DNA from: Clostridia bacterium
Lineage (GTDB): Bacteria > Bacillota > Clostridia > Christensenellales > UBA1242
NCBI GenBank assembly: GCA_017539765.1
Contig: JAFYCH010000109.1
Coordinates: 1 to 14,979 of the forward strand
Length of the DNA: 14,979 bases
Direction: 5' to 3'
Every line of letters begins with the position of its first letter. Positions within the stretch are counted from its first letter, which is position 1. Below are positions 6,966-14,306 of the stretch, in pieces. The translations under genes were made by a program, and so were the position numbers. Below the pieces are notes generated by a model. It ran no database searches. It was not told where the DNA came from and saw only the letters and a program-made list of their open reading frames with translations.

Positions 6966-7166
6966 GAACTGTGGATACATGGGTTGATGCAAAAGGTTAC
7001 TTGTGGCGTCATTAGACCATAAGAAAACTTTTGTTGACAAGTCCAAAATAATTTGGGCGAATAAGCAAGACCACATTTGTCCCCACTTTTTTTAAGGTCC
7101 ACAGCAGGAAACACACGGGACGGTGTAAGAAACTAAAACTTGCTTATAAAATAATGGAGGATACAG
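6966..7166 (+). ncRNA. Structured 5' leader of the S10 operon (candidate cis-regulatory RNA)
   Basis: About 200 nt without a convincing gene separate the promoter from rpsJ. Hand folding finds: a closing helix CTGTGGAT (6969-6976) with GTCCACAG (7097-7104, one G-U); a helix GCAAAAG (6989-6995) with CTTTTGT (7028-7034); nested inside it a hairpin CTTGTGG (7000-7006) with CCATAAG (7017-7023), ten-base loop; and a separate hairpin GTCCAAA (7041-7047) with TTTGGGC (7052-7058), loop ATAA. A seven-T run (7087-7093) sits just before the closing strand. The rpsJ ribosome binding site GGAGG (7156-7160) is outside these helices. In E. coli the S10 leader is the target of L4 autoregulation; I see no match to that RNA, so regulation by a ribosomal protein is inference. 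Confidence 0.6.
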
Positions 7167-7475
7167 ATGGCAACACAAAAAATCAGAATCAAATTGAAAG
7201 CTTTCGATCATAGCTTGATTGATGAAGCTGCAAACCGCATCGTAAGTGCAGCAGCAAAGCTTGGCTGTAAGATTAGTGGTCCAATTCCACTTCCTACTCA
7301 AAAAGAAGTAGTTACAGTTATTCGTTCACCACACAAGTATAAAGATAGCCGTGAACAATTTGAAATCAGAACTCACAAAAGAGTTATTGATATCATATCA
7401 CCAAGTGCAAAAGCCGTTGATGGTCTCATGAAGTTAGACCTTCCAGCTGGTGTTGATATTAACATTAAACTATAA
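7167..7475 (+). CDS. rpsJ: 30S ribosomal protein S10 (uS10)
   Basis: 102 residues, the usual length. S10 sits in the head of the 30S subunit and also, as NusE, joins NusB in transcription antitermination. The family signature is present near residues 51-69 ([21 protein letters not shown]). ATG at 7167 has GGAGG six bases upstream. It is the first gene of the operon and follows the structured leader, so it is the place where leader-based control would act. Confidence 0.98.
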   Translation: MATQKIRIKLKAFDHSLIDEAANRIVSAAAKLGCKISGPIPLPTQKEVVTVIRSPHKYKDSREQFEIRTHKRVIDIISPSAKAVDGLMKLDLPAGVDINIKL

Positions 7476-7495
7476 GAATTAGGAGAGTCTAAAAA

Positions 7496-8125
7496 ATGAA
7501 AGAGATTATTGGAAAAAAATTGGGAATGACACAAATTTTTGCTCCAAATGGTCTTATCGTTCCTGTAACAGTTGTAGAAGCTGGACCATGCAGCGTTCTT
7601 CAACACAAAACAACAGAGAAAGATGGCTATGAGGCAATTAAGGTTGCATTCCAAGACACAAGAGAAAATTTGAAAACAAAAGCAGAACTTGGTGAATTTA
7701 AAAAAGCTAAGGTTGATGCAAAGAAGTATGTAGCAGAACTTAAGATGGATAGCTACGAAAATTTCCCAGTAGGCAGCGAAGTTAAATGTGACATCTTTGC
7801 CGAAGGTGAAAAAGTTGATGTAAGTGGAAGAACTCGTGGTAGAGGTTTCACTGGCGTAATTCAAAGATGGAATTCACAACGCCACAGAATGACACACGGT
7901 GTTTCACTTGTACACAGAGCTCCAGGTAGTAATGGTGCTAACTCATCAGTTTCAAGAGTACTTAAGGGTATGAAAAGCCCAGGTCACTATGGAAACGAGA
8001 ATGTAACCATTCAAAACCTTGAAGTTGTTAGAGTCGATGCTAATAGAAATATCATTCTTATTAAGGGTGCAGTTCCTGGTCCAAAGGGCGCCATTCTTAA
8101 AATCAAGAGTGCAGTTAAAGCGTAA
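7496..8125 (+). CDS. rplC: 50S ribosomal protein L3 (uL3)
   Basis: 209 residues. L3 is a primary 23S rRNA binder whose extended loop reaches close to the peptidyl-transferase centre. The ends are typical ([40 protein letters not shown] near 174-198). The central loop (about 122-168) is unusual: it reads [15 protein letters not shown] where most bacteria have a KRHG...GPMSHGS-like sequence, and SPGHYGN where a MPGRMGG-like sequence is usual. The frame is intact, so this looks like lineage divergence rather than damage. The ribosome binding site AGGAGAG lies 8 nt before the ATG; the gap from rpsJ is 20 nt. Confidence 0.97.
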   Translation: MKEIIGKKLGMTQIFAPNGLIVPVTVVEAGPCSVLQHKTTEKDGYEAIKVAFQDTRENLKTKAELGEFKKAKVDAKKYVAELKMDSYENFPVGSEVKCDIFAEGEKVDVSGRTRGRGFTGVIQRWNSQRHRMTHGVSLVHRAPGSNGANSSVSRVLKGMKSPGHYGNENVTIQNLEVVRVDANRNIILIKGAVPGPKGAILKIKSAVKA

Positions 8126-8144
8126 GATAAAGGAGTAATAAATT

Positions 8145-8771
8145 ATGCCAAAAGTTAAAGTTTATAATCAAAACGCAGAAGCTAGTGGGACAATGACTTT
8201 AAAAGACGAAGTGTTTGGTGTTGAATATAAAGAAGCACTTATTCACGATGTTGTAGTTGCATATCTCGCAAATCAACGCCAAGGCAACAAAAGCACCTTG
8301 ACAAGAAGTGAAGTTAGAGGACATCACAAAAAGCCATGGGCACAAAAACATACAGGTAGAGCTCGTCACGGAGACACAAAAGCTCCACAATTTACAGGTG
8401 GTGGTGTAGTATTTGCACCAAAGCCAAGAGATTACAGTCTCAAAGTAAACGCAAAAGCAAAGAAAATTGCTTTCAAAAGTGCACTTAGTCAAAAACTTGC
8501 ACAAAACGAATTGGTTGTTTTGGACAAGGTTGAACTTGAAGCACCAAAAACAAAATATGCACAAGCATTACTTGATGCATTCAAATACACAAAACCAACA
8601 CTCTTGGTTGTAAGTGGTGACAATGCAGATCTTCTTAGAGCAAGTGCAAACATTCAAAATCTTTTGGTTGTTGACGCAAAACTCGCAAACACTTATGAAG
8701 TTGTTGCAAGCACAAACGTCCTTATGACAAAAGATGCTGTAAAAGCAATTGAGGAGGCATATACAAAATGA
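8145..8771 (+). CDS. rplD: 50S ribosomal protein L4 (uL4)
   Basis: 208 residues, normal length. L4 folds early on 23S rRNA domain I and sends a loop into the exit-tunnel constriction; in E. coli it also represses the S10 operon. Conserved: LANQRQG, TRSEVRG, GTGRAR-like core, GGGVVFAPKPRDYS. The tunnel loop is altered: residues 60-76 read HHKKPWAQKHTGRARHG where most bacteria have GGRKPWRQKGTGRARQG-like sequence, adding four histidines and losing an arginine. The stop TGA overlaps the rplW start as ATGA (8768-8771), indicating coupled translation. An AGGAGT site precedes the ATG. Confidence 0.97.
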   Translation: MPKVKVYNQNAEASGTMTLKDEVFGVEYKEALIHDVVVAYLANQRQGNKSTLTRSEVRGHHKKPWAQKHTGRARHGDTKAPQFTGGGVVFAPKPRDYSLKVNAKAKKIAFKSALSQKLAQNELVVLDKVELEAPKTKYAQALLDAFKYTKPTLLVVSGDNADLLRASANIQNLLVVDAKLANTYEVVASTNVLMTKDAVKAIEEAYTK

Positions 8772-9064
8772 AACAATACGATGTTATTATAAAACCAGTG
8801 TTGACAGAAAAAAGCTATGCCGACATTGCAAACAAAAAATATACATTTGTTGTAAAGAAAGATGCTACAAAACCAGAAATCAAAAAAGCAGTTGAAAGCA
8901 TTTTTGGCGTTAAGGTTCAAAGCGTAAACACAGCAAACGTAAGCGGAAAAGAAAAATCACAAGACAGAGGAAGAACTCATGGATTTACTGCAAGTTACAA
9001 AAAAGCATATGTAAAACTTACAGCAGACAGCAAATCAATTGAATTCTTTGACAGTCTTTCATAA
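8768..9064 (+). CDS. rplW: 50S ribosomal protein L23 (uL23)
   Basis: 98 residues, normal for L23, which lies at the tunnel exit and docks trigger factor and the signal recognition particle. Typical start (YDVIIKPVLTEKSY) and the NKYTFVV... then VESIFGVKVQSVNT pattern are present. The ATG overlaps the rplD stop by four bases, and its ribosome binding site GAGGAGG (about 8751-8757) is inside rplD. Confidence 0.97.
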   Translation: MKQYDVIIKPVLTEKSYADIANKKYTFVVKKDATKPEIKKAVESIFGVKVQSVNTANVSGKEKSQDRGRTHGFTASYKKAYVKLTADSKSIEFFDSLS

Positions 9065-9078
9065 GGAGGGTAAGATAA

Positions 9079-9906
9079 ATGGCTATTATAACTAAAAAAC
9101 CAACCTCACCTGCAATGCGTGAATATACAACAGCAGATTATTCAGTGCTTACAAAAAAGGCTCCAGAAAAGAGTTTGCTTAAGCCACAAAGAAAGTCTGG
9201 TGGAAGAAATTCTTATGGAAGAATAACAGTTCGTCACATTGGTGGTGGAAATAGACAAAAAGATAGAATCATTGATTTCAAAAGAAACAAAGATGGTATT
9301 CCTGCAAAAGTAGTTAGCATAGAATACGATCCAAATCGTTCAGCATACATTGCACTTTTAAATTATGTTGATGGTGAAAAAAGATACATCTTGGCACCAG
9401 AAGGACTTAATGTTGGTGCAACAGTAATGAGCGGTCCTGATGCAGAAATCAGAGTAGGTAACTGCTTACCACTTGAAAATATGCCAGTAGGTATCACAGT
9501 TCACAACATTGAAATGCAACCAAACAAAGGTGGCGCAATGGCAAGAAGTGCTGGTATCGAAGCCATGCTTATGGCAAAAGAAAACGGCAGAGCAACACTC
9601 AGACTTCCTAGCGGGGAAATGAGAACAGTAAATGAAAAATGCCGTGCAACAGTTGGACAAGTTGGAAATCTTGACCACGAAATCGTTTCTCTTGGAAAAG
9701 CAGGAAGAAGCCGTCATATGGGTATCAGACCATCAGTTCGTGGTGCGGTTATGAATCCAGTTGACCATCCACACGGTGGTGGTGAAGGTAAAAACCCAGT
9801 TGGACACGCAGGTCCAATGACACCTTGGGGAAAACCAGCACTTGGTTATAAGACAAGAAATAAGAAAAAGAATTCTTCAAAGTTTATAATCAAGCGTGTT
9901 AACTAA
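9079..9906 (+). CDS. rplB: 50S ribosomal protein L2 (uL2)
   Basis: 275 residues, usual length. L2 is required for subunit association and for the peptidyl-transferase centre. The functional loop [14 protein letters not shown], including the conserved histidines, is intact near residues 225-238, as is [14 protein letters not shown] near 47-60. Small departures: [12 protein letters not shown] near 157-168 where GTSAQLMAKEG-like sequence is common, and [14 protein letters not shown] where the residue at H is usually Trp. The ribosome binding site AAGGAGGG (9063-9070) overlaps the rplW stop. Confidence 0.98.
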   Translation: MAIITKKPTSPAMREYTTADYSVLTKKAPEKSLLKPQRKSGGRNSYGRITVRHIGGGNRQKDRIIDFKRNKDGIPAKVVSIEYDPNRSAYIALLNYVDGEKRYILAPEGLNVGATVMSGPDAEIRVGNCLPLENMPVGITVHNIEMQPNKGGAMARSAGIEAMLMAKENGRATLRLPSGEMRTVNEKCRATVGQVGNLDHEIVSLGKAGRSRHMGIRPSVRGAVMNPVDHPHGGGEGKNPVGHAGPMTPWGKPALGYKTRNKKKNSSKFIIKRVN

Positions 9907-9923
9907 TAAATAGGAGATAAAGT

Positions 9924-10211
9924 ATGAGTAGATCATTAAAGAAAATGCCTTATGTAGAAGAAAGGCTTATGCAAAGAATAGTAAAAATGAACGAAGACGG
10001 CAAAAAACAAGTTCTTAAAACTTGGAGTCGTAGTTCAACAATTTACCCAGAATTTGTTGGTCACACAATCGCTGTTCACAACGGCAGAAAACATATTCCT
10101 GTTTATTGTACAGCAGATATGGTTGGTCACAAGTTGGGTGAATTTGCACCTACAAGAACATTTAAAGGTCACCCTGTAAGTGCTAAAACAACAAAGGGTG
10201 CAACAAAGTGA
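9924..10211 (+). CDS. rpsS: 30S ribosomal protein S19 (uS19)
   Basis: 95 residues. S19 binds the head of the 30S subunit with S13. Hallmarks: MSRSLKK at the start, [29 protein letters not shown] (shown as a continuous block near 33-61), and [16 protein letters not shown] near the end. TAGGAGAT lies just before the ATG. It ends with TGA. Confidence 0.98.
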   Translation: MSRSLKKMPYVEERLMQRIVKMNEDGKKQVLKTWSRSSTIYPEFVGHTIAVHNGRKHIPVYCTADMVGHKLGEFAPTRTFKGHPVSAKTTKGATK

Positions 10212-10224
10212 GTGAGGTAGAAAA

Positions 10225-10614
10225 ATGGCAAAGAGAATGAAGGAAAAGAAAGAAGAAAGACTTGCTACAAAAGACCGCAGACCTCGTGCAACAGCTAGTT
10301 TTGTAAGAATGACTCCAAGCAAAGTTGCAAGAGTTCTTGATGGAATTCGTGGCAAAAAATATACAGAAGCACTTGCTATTTTGGAACTTGCTCCATATTA
10401 TAGTGCTGATGAAATTAAAGCAGTTTTAAATTCTGCTGCAGCTAATGCTGAGCACAACCTTGGTTTAAACAGAGATGACTTGTATGTTGCAGAATGTTAT
10501 GCAAATGCAGGCGCTATGCTTAAAAGAATGATGCCAAGAGCAAAAGGTAGAGGCGTTAGAATTTTAAAAAGAACATCACATATTACAGTAGTTTTAGACA
10601 CTGAAAATAAGTAA
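10225..10614 (+). CDS. rplV: 50S ribosomal protein L22 (uL22) with short charged N-terminal extension
   Basis: 129 residues. L22 lines the exit tunnel with its beta-hairpin, which is present and normal-looking near residues 98-124 (MPRAKGRGVRILKRTSHITVVL). The conserved globular start (RATASFVRMTPSKVARVLDGIRGK) begins only at about residue 21, so there is a Lys/Glu/Arg-rich N-terminal extension of nearly 20 residues compared with typical L22. The ATG at 10225 is preceded by a modest site (GTGAGGT, about 7 nt away), weaker than its neighbours'. The next ATG, four codons on, has no better site, so the longer start is kept. Confidence 0.96.
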   Translation: MAKRMKEKKEERLATKDRRPRATASFVRMTPSKVARVLDGIRGKKYTEALAILELAPYYSADEIKAVLNSAAANAEHNLGLNRDDLYVAECYANAGAMLKRMMPRAKGRGVRILKRTSHITVVLDTENK

Positions 10615-10627
10615 AGGAGAAAGAAGA

Positions 10628-11299
10628 ATGGGACAAAAAGTTAATCCAAATGGATTCAGAATTGGTGTAAATAAAGATTGGACTTCTCAATGGTACGCTG
10701 ACAAGAAAGCATTTGCACAATATCTTTTGGAAGACAGCAAAATTAGAGACGCTGTAAAACAAAAATATGGCCAATGCGGAATTGCAAAGGTTGCTATTGA
10801 AAGAACAAACAAAAGACTCACCGTAAATATCTATACTTCAAAACCTGGTATGCTTATTGGTGTTAAAGGTGCTGAAATAGATGAAATCAAAAAATTGGTT
10901 GCAAAAAATGCAACTACAAAAGATATCACAATCAATGTAAAAGAAGTTAAAAGACCAGATCTTGATTCAACTTTGGTTGCAGAATCAATTGCTCTTCAAC
11001 TTGAAAAGAGAGTTGCTTTTAAAAGAGCATGCAAAATGGCTATTCAAAAAGCAATGAAAGAAGGCGCAAAGGGTGTTAAGGTTATGGTTAGCGGAAGATT
11101 GAATGGTGCAGAAATTGCTCGTAGCGAGCATTTCCACGAAGGTTCACTTCCACTTCAAACACTTAGAGCAAATATAGATTATGGTACAGCAACAGCAAAG
11201 ACAACTTTTGGTGCTATTGGTGTAAAAGTTTGGATCTATAACGGTGATATCATTGCTAAAAAAACCACAAAGGAGGTAGCTAGCGATGTTAATGCCTAA
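10628..11299 (+). CDS. rpsC: 30S ribosomal protein S3 (uS3)
   Basis: 223 residues. S3 lies at the mRNA entry site of the 30S subunit and helps unwind mRNA. Typical N-terminus [16 protein letters not shown] domain with the GxxG loop as I-G-V-K-G near 77-81 (usually IGKGG); C-terminal block [20 protein letters not shown] near 156-175. The [10 protein letters not shown] stretch departs from the usual [20 protein letters not shown] precedes the ATG. The last 14 nt overlap the start of rplP. Confidence 0.97.
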   Translation: MGQKVNPNGFRIGVNKDWTSQWYADKKAFAQYLLEDSKIRDAVKQKYGQCGIAKVAIERTNKRLTVNIYTSKPGMLIGVKGAEIDEIKKLVAKNATTKDITINVKEVKRPDLDSTLVAESIALQLEKRVAFKRACKMAIQKAMKEGAKGVKVMVSGRLNGAEIARSEHFHEGSLPLQTLRANIDYGTATAKTTFGAIGVKVWIYNGDIIAKKTTKEVASDVNA

Positions 11300-11732
11300 A
11301 AGAGTTAAAAGAAGAATGCAACAAAGAGGAAGAATGAAAGGCAAAGCAACACGTGGAAACACACTTGCTTATGGCGAGTATGGACTTGTTGCTATGGAAC
11401 CTCACTGGATATCTTCAAACCAAATTGAGGCTGCCCGTGTTGCAATCAGCAGATATACAAAACGTACAGGTAAAATTTGGATAGATATATTCCCACACAA
11501 ACCAGTTACAAAACAACCGATTGGAAAACGTATGGGTTGTGGAAAGGGCGACATTGATTTCTGGGCTGCAGTTGTAAAACCAGGCAGAGTTATGTTTGAG
11601 CTTGGCGGCGTTACAGAAGACATTGCTAAGAAAGCAATGAGAGATGCTGCTGCAAAACTTCCAATCAAAACAAAATTTATTAAAAAAGAAGCAGAAAATG
11701 CTGAAGAAACTAAAGTGGAGGGCAACGAATAA
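11286..11732 (+). CDS. rplP: 50S ribosomal protein L16 (uL16)
   Basis: 148 residues. L16 organises the A-site and central protuberance region of the 50S subunit. Start [10 protein letters not shown] is standard; [45 protein letters not shown] and [14 protein letters not shown] follow in order. ATG at 11286 is chosen over the in-frame ATG at 11292 because AAGGAGG (11270-11276) is 9 nt from the first and 15 from the second. It overlaps rpsC by 14 nt in another frame and shares one base with rpmC. The C-terminus has a short acidic tail ([12 protein letters not shown]). Confidence 0.97.
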   Translation: MLMPKRVKRRMQQRGRMKGKATRGNTLAYGEYGLVAMEPHWISSNQIEAARVAISRYTKRTGKIWIDIFPHKPVTKQPIGKRMGCGKGDIDFWAAVVKPGRVMFELGGVTEDIAKKAMRDAAAKLPIKTKFIKKEAENAEETKVEGNE

Positions 11733-11935
11733 TGAAAACAAAAGATTTAAGACAAATGACAAATGAAGAACTTAATGAAAAATTGAAAGCACTTAAAGTT
11801 GAACTTTTCAATCTTCGTTTCTCTCATGCTACTGGCGGACTTAAAAATCCAATAGTACTCAACACAACAAAAAAAGATATTGCAAAAGTTAAAACAATTT
11901 TAAGAGAGCGCGAACTTAACGCTGATAAAAGATAA
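11732..11935 (+). CDS. rpmC: 50S ribosomal protein L29 (uL29)
   Basis: 67 residues, normal size, an alpha-helical hairpin at the tunnel exit next to L23. Typical [18 protein letters not shown] start and ELFNLRFSHATGGLKNP block. The ATG shares its A with the rplP stop (TAATG, 11730-11734), so translation is probably coupled; GTGGAGG in the end of rplP serves as binding site. Confidence 0.97.
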   Translation: MKTKDLRQMTNEELNEKLKALKVELFNLRFSHATGGLKNPIVLNTTKKDIAKVKTILRERELNADKR

Positions 11936-11946
11936 GGAGATAGAAC

Positions 11947-12204
11947 ATGGAAGAAAGAAATAATAGAAGAAAAAGAGTAGGCAAAGTTATTTCAAACAAA
12001 ATGGACAAAACCGTTGTTGTTGCTGTTACTACAACTTATCAAGACCCAGAATATAAAAAATACTTAAAAAGAACAAAAACATACAAAGTTCACGATGAAA
12101 ATAACGAATGCAATGTTGGTGACGTGGTTGAAATTGCAGAAACAAGACCACTCAGCAAAGACAAATATCACAGATTAAACAGAATAATTGAGAGAGCAAA
12201 GTAA
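11947..12204 (+). CDS. rpsQ: 30S ribosomal protein S17 (uS17)
   Basis: 85 residues, an OB-fold 16S rRNA binder. [20 protein letters not shown] at 8-27, then [28 protein letters not shown] in the second half, match the family. AAGGAGAT overlaps the end of rpmC. It closes the S10 part; the spc part follows after 11 nt with no promoter or terminator between. Confidence 0.97.
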   Translation: MEERNNRRKRVGKVISNKMDKTVVVAVTTTYQDPEYKKYLKRTKTYKVHDENNECNVGDVVEIAETRPLSKDKYHRLNRIIERAK

Positions 12205-12215
12205 GGAGAAATATT

Positions 12216-12584
12216 ATGATACAATCATTTACAAGATTAAAAGTGGCAGATAACACTGGTGCAAAAGAAATTATGTGTATCAGAGTACACGGCGGTTCTT
12301 TCAGAAAGTCAGGAAACATCGGTGATGTTATTGTCGCAAGCGTAAAAAGCGCAATCCCAGGTGGAGTTGTTAAAAAGGGTGATGTAATCAAGGCTGTTAT
12401 CGTAAGAACACACAAAGGTGTTCAAAGAAAAGATGGCTCACACATCAAGTTTGATGATAACGCTGCAGTTATTATTGATAACAACAACGAACCAAAAGGA
12501 ACAAGAATTTTTGGACCTGTAGCAAGAGAACTTAGAGAAAAAGGTTTTATGAAAATCGTTTCACTTGCTCCAGAAGTTCTATAA
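12216..12584 (+). CDS. rplN: 50S ribosomal protein L14 (uL14)
   Basis: 122 residues, exactly the usual length. L14 lies at the subunit interface and contacts L19 and the silencing factor RsfS. Family blocks [36 protein letters not shown] and [20 protein letters not shown] are all present. AAGGAGAA precedes the ATG. It is the first gene of the spc part of the cluster. Confidence 0.98.
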   Translation: MIQSFTRLKVADNTGAKEIMCIRVHGGSFRKSGNIGDVIVASVKSAIPGGVVKKGDVIKAVIVRTHKGVQRKDGSHIKFDDNAAVIIDNNNEPKGTRIFGPVARELREKGFMKIVSLAPEVL

Positions 12585-12600
12585 GGAGGTAATAGTCAAA

Positions 12601-13104
12601 ATGAGTAAACTTAATGTTAAAAAAGGCGATACAGTTTTGGTTATTGCTGGAAAGGATAAGGATAAAAGAGCAAAGGTGCTTGCAGTTAGCCCAAAAACAG
12701 CAAGAGTTGTTGTTGAAGGTGTAAACGTTGTTTCAAAATGCAAAAAAGCACGTACAGCTCAAGAAAAAAGTCAAATTATTAAAATAGAAGCACCTATTGA
12801 TGCATCAAATGTTATGGTAGTTTGTCCAAAATGTGGCAAAGCAACAAGAGTTGCTCACGCTTTGGTAGATGGTAAAAAAGCAAGAGTTTGCAAAAAATGT
12901 GGTGCAAGTTTGGATAAAGAATTTGTTAAAGAAGTTAAAAAAGCTTCAAAAGACAGAGCTCCAAAACCAGAACCTGCTGTAAAAGTAGAAAAAGAAACAA
13001 AAAAACCTGCAGCTAAAAAGGCTACAGCAAAAAAAGAAACAAAAGAAGTTAAGAAAGAAACAGCGAAGAAAACAACAAAAACTTCTAAAAAAGAAGCAAA
13101 GTAA
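12601..13104 (+). CDS. rplX: 50S ribosomal protein L24 (uL24) with zinc-type cysteines and a long lysine/alanine C-terminal extension
   Basis: 167 residues against a usual ~103. L24 is an assembly initiator at the tunnel exit. The KOW core is at the start (VKKGDTVLVIAGKDKDKRAKV) and the L24 domain ends near residue 106. Four cysteines, C75-x2-C78 and C97-x2-C100, form a zinc-ribbon-like pair in place of the cysteine-free B. subtilis version. Residues about 107-167 are an additional Lys/Ala/Thr/Glu tail with PAAKKATAKK and ETAKKTTKTSKK units. ATG 12601 is chosen because GGAGG (12585-12589) lies 11 nt upstream and the family N-terminus starts here; the frame stays open upstream to 12565 within rplN, but that start has no binding site. 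Confidence 0.96.
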   Translation: MSKLNVKKGDTVLVIAGKDKDKRAKVLAVSPKTARVVVEGVNVVSKCKKARTAQEKSQIIKIEAPIDASNVMVVCPKCGKATRVAHALVDGKKARVCKKCGASLDKEFVKEVKKASKDRAPKPEPAVKVEKETKKPAAKKATAKKETKEVKKETAKKTTKTSKKEAK

Positions 13105-13121
13105 GGGAGGAATTATAAAAG

Positions 13122-13676
13122 ATGGCTGATAAATATGAAAGCAGACTTAAAAAGTTCTATAAAGAACAAGTAGTTCCTGCTTTAATGAAAAATGTTGGAT
13201 ACAAAAACATCAATGCTTGTCCTAAGATTGAAAAAGTAGTTTTGAATATGGGACTTGGAGATGTTAAAGATAACTCAAAGAGTTTAAACGCTGCTGTTGA
13301 TGAACTTGGCTTAATTGCAGGTCAAAAACCAGTAGTTACAAAAGCAAAGAAATCAGTTTCAAACTTCAAACTTCATGAAGGTCAAAATGTTGGTGCAAAA
13401 GTTACTCTTCGTGGTGACAAAATGTACGATTTCCTTGACAAATTGATTTCAGTTGCACTTCCAAGAGTTCGTGACTTTAAAGGAATTTCTAAAAAGAGTT
13501 TCGATGGTCATGGAAATTACGCTCTTGGTATCAAAGAACATTTGATTTTCCCAGAAATATCTTTTGATAAGATTGAGAAAATCAGAGGTCTTGACGTTGT
13601 TGTTGTTACAACAGCAAAAAATGACGAAGAGGCATATCAACTTTTGAATGAAGTTGGTTTCCCATTTGCAGAGTAA
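13122..13676 (+). CDS. rplE: 50S ribosomal protein L5 (uL5)
   Basis: 184 residues. L5 binds 5S rRNA in the central protuberance and contacts P-site tRNA and S13. Typical blocks: [13 protein letters not shown] near 35-47, [21 protein letters not shown] near 67-87 (given here as a block), [26 protein letters not shown] near 115-140, and an ending in VGFPF. GGGAGG lies about 11 nt before the ATG. Confidence 0.98.
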   Translation: MADKYESRLKKFYKEQVVPALMKNVGYKNINACPKIEKVVLNMGLGDVKDNSKSLNAAVDELGLIAGQKPVVTKAKKSVSNFKLHEGQNVGAKVTLRGDKMYDFLDKLISVALPRVRDFKGISKKSFDGHGNYALGIKEHLIFPEISFDKIEKIRGLDVVVVTTAKNDEEAYQLLNEVGFPFAE

Positions 13677-13689
13677 GGAGAGATAGAAA

Positions 13690-13875
13690 ATGGCAAGAAA
13701 AGCATTAGTGAATAAACAAAAAAGAACACAAAAGTTTTCTACAAGAGAATACACTCGTTGCTCAATTTGTGGAAGACCTCATTCAGTTCTTAAAAAATAT
13801 GGCATTTGCAGAGTTTGCTTCAGAGAAATGGCCCATGATGGCGAAATTCCTGGAGTAAAGAAGGCAAGTTGGTAA
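13690..13875 (+). CDS. rpsZ: 30S ribosomal protein S14, zinc-binding type Z (uS14)
   Basis: 61 residues, the short zinc form of S14 (rpsN1/rpsZ). The zinc ligands are C24-x2-C27 and C40-x2-C43 in [10 protein letters not shown] and GICRVCFRE, and the C-terminus is the standard GVKKASW. Many Firmicutes also keep a zinc-free paralogue elsewhere, induced under zinc starvation; none is visible here. AAGGAGAG lies at the rplE stop. Confidence 0.98.
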   Translation: MARKALVNKQKRTQKFSTREYTRCSICGRPHSVLKKYGICRVCFREMAHDGEIPGVKKASW

Positions 13876-13890
13876 GGAGGTTATGTATAT

Positions 13891-14286
13891 ATGAAATTTG
13901 ATCCTATTGCAGATATGCTTACAAGAATAAGAAATGCTCTTACTGTAAGACATAGTTATGTTGAAGTTCCTGCATCTCAAATCAAAAAAGCAATTGCAGA
14001 CCTACTTGTTAGCGAAGGTTTTGTTGCAAGTGCAGAATACGAAGGTGAAGGCGTAGAAAAGAAAATTAAAATTGTTCTCAAATACGGTGAAAACGGACAA
14101 AAAGTTATCAGCGGTATCAAGAGAATATCAAAACCAGGACTTAGAGTTTATTGCGGAGCAACTGAGCTTCCAGTAGTTCTCAACGGACTTGGTATTGCAG
14201 TTATATCTACAAGCAAGGGTATAATGACAGATAAAGAAGCTCGTGCCAAGAATCTTGGTGGTGAAGTTATTGCTTATGTTTGGTAA
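13891..14286 (+). CDS. rpsH: 30S ribosomal protein S8 (uS8)
   Basis: 131 residues, normal. S8 binds 16S helix 21 and in E. coli represses the spc operon by binding the L5 region of its mRNA. Blocks: [13 protein letters not shown] at 4-16, ISKPGLRVY near 90-98, [20 protein letters not shown] near 109-128. AAGGAGGT (13875-13882) starts on the last base of the rpsZ stop. Confidence 0.98.
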   Translation: MKFDPIADMLTRIRNALTVRHSYVEVPASQIKKAIADLLVSEGFVASAEYEGEGVEKKIKIVLKYGENGQKVISGIKRISKPGLRVYCGATELPVVLNGLGIAVISTSKGIMTDKEARAKNLGGEVIAYVW

Positions 14287-14306
14287 TTTATAGGAGGAAA
14301 GAAAAT

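Noticed and set aside
8199..8564. Minus-strand open frames inside the ribosomal genes (for example 8199-8564 and 7373-7864)
   Set aside because: They are antisense shadows of conserved ribosomal genes, Cys/Phe/Leu-rich with no binding sites.
12565..12600. Longer L24 start (MLQKFYKE...)
   Set aside because: It lies inside the end of rplN without a binding site, whereas GGAGG correctly precedes the ATG at 12601 where the family sequence begins.
14280..14306. Longer L6 start (MVIYRRKEN...)
   Set aside because: It would overlap the rpsH stop and contains the binding site of the real ATG at 14307.
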